A stretch of 49,180 bases of DNA, taken from assembly GCA_001771935.1 (NCBI GenBank), contig MERD01000089.1, forward strand, positions 16,049 to 65,228, in the 5' to 3' direction. A program made the translations under genes and the position numbers. The stretch comes from Betaproteobacteria bacterium RIFCSPLOWO2_02_FULL_67_26 (lineage in GTDB: Bacteria > Pseudomonadota > Gammaproteobacteria > Burkholderiales > SG8-41). Shown here one piece after another: positions 43,962 to 49,180 of this stretch. Numbering within the stretch: the stretch's first letter is position 1; each line of letters starts with the position of its first letter. Under the pieces are notes generated by a model that worked only from the letters and a program-made list of their open reading frames with translations, was not told where the DNA came from and did no database searches.

Positions 43962-44896
43962 TTCGCCGCTCCTTTGCCCGCGGCTTCGCCCGGCCCGGGC
44001 GGCACCGGCCTGCGGCCCATCAGCAGGCCGCCAGGGCTGCCTTCCATCTTTTCGCTCAGACGCCGCAGCGAGGCCGCCAGCACGGACATTTCACCGAGCA
44101 GGCGTTCGAACTCGGGCAGTGCTTCCGAAGTGAAGCGTGCTATGTCGGCGCCGACGGCGTCAACGGTCTTGCCCGCGCTGGCGCTGGTGCGTTCCGCCTC
44201 GTTTGCCATCTTTTCGATGGCGTCGGCGCTGCGGCCCATGCGGTCGATCACCGGACCGAGCTGCGCCGTCACGCGGGCGCCGTTATCAAAGGTACGCGCC
44301 GCGCTGGCGATACCGGCGTCGAGCGTTTCCCTGCGCGCGGCGAGCGTGCGCGTGACGGCCGAGATATCGGCGAGCGCGCTCTTGAACGCCGCCTTGTTTT
44401 CGTCGCTGAGTATGGCGTTGATGCCGCTCGTCGTGCTGTCCAGTTTCGCCAGGACGTTGGTGAGAATGTTTTCCAATCGAGCGCTGAGCGAAGGCTTGGT
44501 GCGGATCAGCGGATACTCGTTTCCCGCGATTGCGGCGAGCGGCGGCGATTCCCGTGCGCCACCGCTCAACTCGACATAGGCGATGCCCGTCAGGCCCTGG
44601 GTTTTCAGAACCGCTACGGTGTCCTCCTTGATCGGCGTGCCACGCTCGATGGCGAAGAACAGGTTTACCTGTTCCGGGTTGCCCGGCTCGAGCCAGATTT
44701 TCTGCACTTTGCCCACGTCGACACCGTTGTACTTGACCGGTGCATTCAGATTGAGGCCGGCTACCGATTCATTCATGATCGCCAGATAGAGGTCGTATTT
44801 CTTCTGGAAAGCGCCGCCCGAGGCGAGCCAGAGCACGCTGGCGACCAGCACGGCGCCGAGGACGAGCACGAACGCGCCGATGACCGCATAGTTCAC
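43958..44896 (-). CDS. mlaD: MCE/MlaD-family substrate-binding protein
   Basis: 312 aa from GTG 44896, overlapping the mlaF stop (GTGA). Orthologs usually begin METKVNYA; here the corresponding codon is ATC, so GTG (Val of KVNY) is taken as start. An N-terminal TM anchor (YAVIGAFVLVLGAVLVASVLW) is followed by one MCE domain (about 35-115: NLNAPVKYNGVDVGKVQKI, GLTGIAYVELSGG) and a long helical region (about 125-290). It holds lipid in the periplasm as a ring. The helical tail is longer than in E. coli MlaD, closer to PqiB/TTG2C-like forms. Confidence 0.9.
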   Translation of the reverse strand: MNYAVIGAFVLVLGAVLVASVLWLASGGAFQKKYDLYLAIMNESVAGLNLNAPVKYNGVDVGKVQKIWLEPGNPEQVNLFFAIERGTPIKEDTVAVLKTQGLTGIAYVELSGGARESPPLAAIAGNEYPLIRTKPSLSARLENILTNVLAKLDSTTSGINAILSDENKAAFKSALADISAVTRTLAARRETLDAGIASAARTFDNGARVTAQLGPVIDRMGRSADAIEKMANEAERTSASAGKTVDAVGADIARFTSEALPEFERLLGEMSVLAASLRRLSEKMEGSPGGLLMGRRPVPPGPGEAAGKGAAK

Positions 44897-45717
44897 TTTG
44901 GTTTCGATGGCGGTTTCTCGCTTTTTGTATCGGCCTGCGTATCTGCTTGCCGTTTGCCCTGTTCCTGCGCCGCTCTCCCGCGCGGACCGTCGAAGAATTG
45001 CCGGATGGAGGGATTGTCCATGCGCGAGAGCTCGGACATCGAGCCGACGCCCTGCACCTTGCCCTCGGCGAGCACGGCGACGCGGTCGGCTACCTGCCAC
45101 AACAGGTCGAGGTCGTGAGTGATCATGACGATGGTCAGGCCGAACAGGTCGCGCAGCTTGCGCACGAGTTCGTCGACGCCGCCGGCGCTGTCCGGGTCGA
45201 GACCGGCGGTCGGCTCGTCGAGAAACAGCAGTTCCGGATCGAGCGCCAGCGCGCGGGCGAGGGAGGCGCGCTTCATCATGCCGCCGCTCAATTCGGACGG
45301 ATACTGTGCGCCGGCCTCCGGCTCGAGACCGGTCATGGCGAGCTTCCACGCCCCGATTTCATCGATCAACGCGTCCTCGAGCCCGGTGTGCTCGCGCAGC
45401 GGCAGGCCGACATTTTCGGCCACCGTCAACGAGCCGAACAACCCGCCGTGCTGGAACATCACGCCCCAGCGCTGGCGCAGCGCGAGGGCTTCGTCGTCCC
45501 CGAGCTCCTGCAGGTCGGCGCCGAGCACCCGGATGGAGCCTGAGTCCGGGCGTTGCAGCAGGATCATTTCGCGCAGCAGCGTCGATTTGCCGGAGCCGCT
45601 GCCGCCAATCAGCGCGAAAATTTCCGAACGGCGAACTTCGAGGTCGAGCTCGGAATGCACGACATGGTCGCCGAAGCGAGTCGATACTTTGCTCACCTCG
45701 ATGACCGCTTCCTGCAT
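44893..45717 (-). CDS. mlaF: MlaF-type ABC transporter ATP-binding protein
   Basis: 274 aa from ATG 45717 (MQEAVIEVSKVSTRFGD); the track start adds 22 unlikely residues from within the mlaE frame. Walker A GGSGSGKST, Q-loop in VMFQHGGLFG, signature LSGGMMKR, Walker B LLFLDEPTAG, H-loop ITHD. Ends in a hydrophilic tail (QADTQADTKSEKPPSKPK). Powers the MlaE permease for phospholipid transport between membranes. Confidence 0.93.
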   Translation of the reverse strand: MQEAVIEVSKVSTRFGDHVVHSELDLEVRRSEIFALIGGSGSGKSTLLREMILLQRPDSGSIRVLGADLQELGDDEALALRQRWGVMFQHGGLFGSLTVAENVGLPLREHTGLEDALIDEIGAWKLAMTGLEPEAGAQYPSELSGGMMKRASLARALALDPELLFLDEPTAGLDPDSAGGVDELVRKLRDLFGLTIVMITHDLDLLWQVADRVAVLAEGKVQGVGSMSELSRMDNPSIRQFFDGPRGRAAQEQGKRQADTQADTKSEKPPSKPK

Positions 45718-45736
45718 TGGGTGCCGGCTCTCCACG

Positions 45737-46873
45737 TCAGAGATCCAGTGCGCTGAAAGCGATCGAGAACAGGGCGTCGGCAACGATCACGAGAAAGATC
45801 GACTGAACGACGGCGCGCGTGGTCTGACGGCCGACGCTGTCCGCGCCGCCCTTGGTGCGGAAGCCCTGGAAGCAGCCAACCACGGCGATGATGGCTGCGA
45901 ACACCGGTGCTTTGCAGATACCGATCAGACAGGCGGTAATGCTGACCGCCTTGGCGAAGCGGTCGAGAAACTCGTCGAAGCCGACGCCCAGTTGCGCGTG
46001 CGCCATGATCATGCCGCCGAATACGCCGAGCACGTCCGCAAACACGGTCAGCAACGGCATCGCGATCACCAGCGCGATGATCTTCGGCAGAACCAGCAGA
46101 TCCAGGGGCGCGATGCCGAGCGTGCGCATGGCGTCGATCTCTTCGGTCACGGCCATCGTTCCGATCTGCGCGGCGTAGGCGGAGCCCGAGCGCCCGGCGA
46201 TGATGATGGCGGTAATCAAGGGCGCGAACTCGCGCAGCATGGACAAGCCGACGAGATCGGCAACGAAGATGTTGGCTCCGTATTGCCTCAACTGGTCGGC
46301 GCCCTGGTAGGCAACCACGATCCCGAGCAGAAAGGACAGCAGACCGACGATGGGCAGCGCATCGACTCCGGCGCTGCGGATGTTGTACAGGATCGGACGC
46401 CACCTGAATCGCTCCGGGTGCGCGACGCACCCGGCAAGCGCGACCGCACTTTCCCCGATGAAGGCGAGCAACGCAACGGTCTGTTCGACGGCGGCCTCGG
46501 CGCTCCGGCCCAAGCCTTCAAGCGTCGACGGGGGCGCGCTGGCAACGGTGGAGAGGGTGTCTGTTTGATCGGCTACCTGGCGCCCTACGACTTCAAGCAG
46601 TTTGGCGAACGCCGGGCGCAAGTCGCGCACCTGTACGGTGGTGCCTTCGTCGCGCAGCCGCCGCAGGAGTTTTTGCAGGACCCAGGCGCCAGAGGTATCG
46701 AGAGCCTCGATGCGCGCACCGTCGACGACCATCCCGGATCCGGAAGGCGCGGACAGCGCGTCGAGTTGCGGCTTGATGGCGCCGATTCCGCGCGCAGTCC
46801 AGGACCCCGACAGCGCGAGTTCCTGCGGCGTCGGCCGGGCGATTACGGCGGGTGCCACCGACAAGGGGTCCAT
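45737..46873 (-). CDS. mlaE: STAS-MlaE fused lipid ABC transporter permease
   Basis: 378 aa from ATG 46873 (MDPLSVAPAVIARPTP); the track's start lies beyond the operator. The N-terminal STAS domain (about 15-105; IEALDTSGAWVLQKLLRRL) corresponds to the separate MlaB of E. coli, here fused. The permease (about 130-375) has the MlaE core: VDALPIVGLLSFLLGIVVAYQG, FAPLITAIIIAGRSGSAYAAQI, GTMAVTEEIDAMRTLGI. First gene of mlaE-mlaF-mlaD-aux. The leftward promoter predicted from 46912 would leave only about 5 nt of leader, so either the message is nearly leaderless or another promoter is used. Confidence 0.92.
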   Translation of the reverse strand: MDPLSVAPAVIARPTPQELALSGSWTARGIGAIKPQLDALSAPSGSGMVVDGARIEALDTSGAWVLQKLLRRLRDEGTTVQVRDLRPAFAKLLEVVGRQVADQTDTLSTVASAPPSTLEGLGRSAEAAVEQTVALLAFIGESAVALAGCVAHPERFRWRPILYNIRSAGVDALPIVGLLSFLLGIVVAYQGADQLRQYGANIFVADLVGLSMLREFAPLITAIIIAGRSGSAYAAQIGTMAVTEEIDAMRTLGIAPLDLLVLPKIIALVIAMPLLTVFADVLGVFGGMIMAHAQLGVGFDEFLDRFAKAVSITACLIGICKAPVFAAIIAVVGCFQGFRTKGGADSVGRQTTRAVVQSIFLVIVADALFSIAFSALDL

Positions 46874-46911
46874 AGGTGAACTGGAGGGTAGATGAAATGT
46901 TTCGGCCCGTT

Positions 46912-46927
46912 TGTGCGCCAACGTACA
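46912..46927. promoter_or_regulatory. Crp-type operator between mlaE (-) and BON gene (+)
   Basis: TGTGCGCCAACGTACA followed by GAAC. Rightward GACCAT (46949-46954) fits the 29.5-bp rule and serves the BON gene. Leftward TACCCT (46885-46890) also fits, but would start transcription about 5 nt before the mlaE ATG, so that half is less certain. Confidence 0.65.
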
Positions 46928-47045
46928 GAACTCCTCCATGGAAGGGACGACCATGGCGATCTCGTCGAGGCCTACGGCAATGGCCCGCTGCTCCGTTATT
47001 GATACCAGCGCGAGTTTTATTCACCTTAGTCTGGAGAAATCGACC

Positions 47046-47357
47046 ATGAAACAATTTAAATACCTATCCGTAATCGTCCTCGCTCTCGTGTTCGCGTCGG
47101 TCCTGGGTTGCGCGGGCGGCCCGCAGCAGGAAAGCACCGGGGAATACGTCACCGACAGCTGGATCACGTCGAAAGTGAAGCTGGCGCTGGCCGACGACCA
47201 GCAGGTCAAGGCACGCGAAGTCAACGTCGAGACCTTCAAGGGCGCGGTGCAGTTGAGCGGCTTCGTGATTTCCCAGGCGGCCATGGACCAGGCGGTCTAC
47301 GTCACGAGCGGCATCCAGGGCGTGACCTCGGTCAAGAACGACATGCGCATCAAGTAA
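47046..47357 (+). CDS. BON domain lipoprotein
   Basis: 103 aa from ATG 47046 (track start reads through the operator). Lipoprotein signal SVIVLALVFASVLGC; then a single BON domain (TGEYVTDSWITSKVKLALAD, EVNVETFKGAVQLSGFV, QGVTSVKNDMRIK). BON domains (OsmY, DolP) bind phospholipid surfaces and support envelope integrity. With one BON domain and a lipid anchor it resembles half of DolP. Probably co-transcribed with the M48 protease. Confidence 0.93.
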   Translation: MKQFKYLSVIVLALVFASVLGCAGGPQQESTGEYVTDSWITSKVKLALADDQQVKAREVNVETFKGAVQLSGFVISQAAMDQAVYVTSGIQGVTSVKNDMRIK

Positions 47358-47392
47358 CGGCGTAAGCGCCGCTTGCAACCTGTTGCGGCAGG

Positions 47393-47419
47393 GGCCGTTT
47401 CAGCCGTGCTGAAACGGCC
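47393..47419 (+). terminator. 12-bp hairpin between BON and M48 genes
   Basis: GGCCGTTTCAGC, CGT loop, GCTGAAACGGCC: perfect stem without a following T-run. It may attenuate read-through or stabilise the BON message 3' end. Confidence 0.55.
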
Positions 47420-47467
47420 TCCTGGCGCACTCCAACCGTTGACCCACTGAAACCGGAGCACGCGATC

Positions 47468-48289
47468 ATGATTACTCTTCGATTCGCAGCGAACATGACT
47501 CTCTGCCTGTGCGCGTTGGCGTTCGCCGGCTGCCAGACCACCACCTCGGGTGGGTCGGTCGGCGAGAATCGCTCGCAACTGATGCTGGTGTCGTCGGAAC
47601 AGCTCGAACAGATGTCCGCGGACAGCTACGCCAAGCTGAAATCAGACGCGTCGAGCAAGGGTACGCTCAACCGGGATGCCGGGATGCTGCAGCGCGTGCG
47701 CGCGATCGCCAGCCGTCTCGAACCGCAGACCCGGGTGTTTCGTGCCGACGCGCCAGGCTGGAAATGGGAAGTCAATGTCATCACCAGCAACGAGCTCAAC
47801 GCATTCTGCATGCCCGGCGGCAGGATCATGGTCTACTCCGGGCTGATCAATCAACTGCACCTCACCGACGACGAGATCGCGATCGTGCTGGGGCACGAGA
47901 TTGCGCACGCGCTGCGCGAGCATTCGCGCGAGCAGGTGTCGCAGGCGATGGCCGCGCAGGCCACGATCGGTATCGGCGCCGCCCTGCTCGGCCTTGGCCA
48001 GGGCTCGGCCGATCTTGCCGGCGCCGGTTACCAGGCCCTGGTCGCCACCCGGTTCAGCCGTGGCGACGAGACTGAAGCCGACCGTATCGGCCTGGAGCTC
48101 ACGGCGCGCGCCGGCTACGACCCGCGCGCCGGAGTCACGGTGTGGCAGAAGATGATCAATGCCAGTCAGGGCGGGCGTCCGCCCGAATTCCTGAGCAGTC
48201 ATCCGACAGATTCATCCCGGATCCGGGAGATCCAGTCGCTGTTGCCCACCGTGATGCCGCTGTACGCAGCCGCGCGCCGGCCGGGCTGA
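47468..48289 (+). CDS. M48-family metalloprotease lipoprotein
   Basis: 273 aa. Signal and lipobox in LCLCALAFAGC. The zinc site HExxH is in VLGHEIAHALREH with the third ligand Glu in DETEADRIGLEL. VITSNELNAFCMPGGRIMVYSG is the conserved loop of LoiP/YcaL-type periplasmic proteases. LoiP and BepA degrade misassembled outer-membrane proteins, so this is likely an envelope quality-control enzyme. It follows the BON lipoprotein by 110 bp on the same strand; no own Crp-type operator was found. Confidence 0.93.
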   Translation: MITLRFAANMTLCLCALAFAGCQTTTSGGSVGENRSQLMLVSSEQLEQMSADSYAKLKSDASSKGTLNRDAGMLQRVRAIASRLEPQTRVFRADAPGWKWEVNVITSNELNAFCMPGGRIMVYSGLINQLHLTDDEIAIVLGHEIAHALREHSREQVSQAMAAQATIGIGAALLGLGQGSADLAGAGYQALVATRFSRGDETEADRIGLELTARAGYDPRAGVTVWQKMINASQGGRPPEFLSSHPTDSSRIREIQSLLPTVMPLYAAARRPG

Positions 48290-48295
48290 GCAGGA

Positions 48296-49033
48296 TCAGC
48301 TTGCGGTTCTAGCGGGGAGCAGGCGGTCCATTTCTTTTTTTACCACCGCGTAGCACTCGCATACCCGTTGCTCCAGCTTCGGGCGGTCGAGAACGCTGAT
48401 GTGGCCGCGACTGTAATGGATCAACCCGGCCGCTTGCAGGTGTCCGGCCGCCTCCGTGACGCCCTCGCGGCGCACCCCCAGCATGTTGGCGATCAATTCC
48501 TGCGTCATGCTCAATTCGTTCGCGGGCAACCGGTCCAGGCTTAGCAGGAGCCAGCGGCACAGTTGCTGCTCCACCGAATGGTGCCGGTTGCACACCGCGG
48601 TCTGCGCCATCTGCGTGATCAGCGCCTGCGTGTAGCGCAGCGCCAGGTGCTGCAGCGCGCCGCCCTGCTCGAATTCCCTTTTCAGCGCCGCCGCCTTGAG
48701 CCGGTAGCCGTAGCCCGCGCTTTGCACCACCGCCCGGCTCGGCGTGGTTTCGCCACCCATGAATAGCGCGATGCCGACCAGGCCATCGCTGCCGGTCACC
48801 GCGATTTCCGCCGATGCCCCGTCCTCCATGACGTAGAGCAGGGAAATGATGCTGCTGGTGGGGAAGTAGACGTAGCCCAATTTGCCGCCGGCCTCGTAGA
48901 CCGCCCAGCCCAGCGGCAACGGCACCAGTTCCAGGTCGGGCAGCAGGCGCTCGTAGTCGGCAGCAGGAAGAGCGGCCAGCAAGTGATTTTGGCGGGGGTT
49001 GTACTTTCCGGACGGGACGGGCGTGTTAGGCAT
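48296..49033 (-). CDS. Crp/Fnr-family transcriptional regulator 4
   Basis: 245 aa from ATG 49033 with GAGGTG upstream. Close paralog of Crp 2: LPLGWAVYEAGGKLGYVYFPT, GSDGLVGIALFMGGETTPSRAVVQSAGYGYRL, SMTQELIANMLGVRREGVTEAAG. It keeps the Arg-Glu pair in the recognition helix and the AVCNRHH and VCECYAVVKKE motifs. Lacks an FNR-type N-terminal Cys cluster; ligand unknown. Operator 49093 with a CATAAT -10 gives a 26-nt leader, so autoregulation is plausible. Confidence 0.93.
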   Translation of the reverse strand: MPNTPVPSGKYNPRQNHLLAALPAADYERLLPDLELVPLPLGWAVYEAGGKLGYVYFPTSSIISLLYVMEDGASAEIAVTGSDGLVGIALFMGGETTPSRAVVQSAGYGYRLKAAALKREFEQGGALQHLALRYTQALITQMAQTAVCNRHHSVEQQLCRWLLLSLDRLPANELSMTQELIANMLGVRREGVTEAAGHLQAAGLIHYSRGHISVLDRPKLEQRVCECYAVVKKEMDRLLPARTAS

Positions 49034-49092
49034 GGGCGCACCTCACGCGAATGGCTGAGTCCAGCATTATGGCGAATAAATCATACCCCTTG

Positions 49093-49108
49093 TGTACGCT
49101 AACGCACA
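49093..49108. promoter_or_regulatory. Crp-type operator, bidirectional (crp4 - / CU-rich transcript +)
   Basis: TGTACGCTAACGCACA followed by GAGC. Leftward CATAAT (49066-49071) and rightward AATAAT (49130-49135) are both 29.5 bp from the centre and are among the best -10 matches in the set. Confidence 0.75.
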
Positions 49109-49141
49109 GAGCCGCTGGTTGCGGATGTAAATAATTCACGC

Positions 49142-49180
49142 TCCTCCCCCCCGCCAATTACCCCCTTCTAAATGATTGGC
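49142..49180 (+). ncRNA. Predicted CU-rich transcript, cut by the window edge
   Basis: The rightward promoter at 49093 predicts a start near 49142. The RNA would begin TCCTCCCCCCCGCC, an anti-Shine-Dalgarno-like run, then a 6-bp stem GCCAAT/ATTGGC that reaches the last base of the window. It may be a small RNA like the one at 40868 or the leader of a gene outside the window; this cannot be decided here. Confidence 0.35.

Overview
The window looks like a high-GC betaproteobacterial chromosome segment. The evidence is gene content and order (yggX, ppk, CYTH-CHAD, sixA, ppx, phoU, rpiA, two-ACT ilvA, slt, cca, Nu-type GST); the genus cannot be fixed from sequence alone. No tRNA, rRNA, CRISPR array, integrase or transposase was seen.

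Bases 1-18.6 kb are ordinary core genome. A 5'-truncated PAS-PAS-GGDEF-EAL protein is followed by a polyphosphate/phosphate block: yggX, ppk, CYTH-CHAD and sixA on +, converging on phoU-ppx on -. Two 11-bp-phased CTGTCAT elements before yggX-ppk and before phoU resemble PhoB boxes. Then come rpiA, ilvA, slt, an SDR-type epimerase coupled to a cca with a degenerate HD region, a GST, and a 720-aa coiled-coil protein with a C-terminal membrane anchor. Bases 18.6-27.2 kb hold one giant gene for a 2871-aa cyclic beta-1,2-glucan synthase (NdvB/ChvB type) on the - strand.

Bases 27.2-49.2 kb are a stress/envelope island of small transcription units: two CsbD proteins, two collagen-like lipoproteins, small membrane and secreted proteins, a glycine-zipper protein, a phospholipase D/cardiolipin synthase-like lipoprotein, an MlaE-MlaF-MlaD-auxiliary lipoprotein operon, a BON lipoprotein, an M48 lipoprotein protease, a hybrid histidine kinase with a REC-PAS partner, a kaiC-kaiB operon, and four Crp/Fnr-family regulators, one fused to two PAS domains.

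The main discovery is that this island appears to be one regulon. Fifteen near-palindromes of the form TGTRCG-N4-CGYACA, often extended by GA(A/G)C, lie in its intergenic gaps. In the directions that face a gene, a NAnnnT -10-like hexamer starts 29.5 bp from the operator centre (one case is 1 bp off). This is the geometry of a class II Crp/Fnr-activated promoter (operator at -41.5). Eleven directions with no gene lack it. Two promoter-like directions face no protein gene. One predicts an ~87-nt small RNA with a CU-rich (anti-Shine-Dalgarno) loop and a strong intrinsic terminator (40868-40954, -). The other predicts a second CU-rich transcript running off the right edge. The four Crp/Fnr proteins, some apparently under this promoter themselves, are the natural candidate readers. 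All of this was counted by hand and needs computational and experimental testing.
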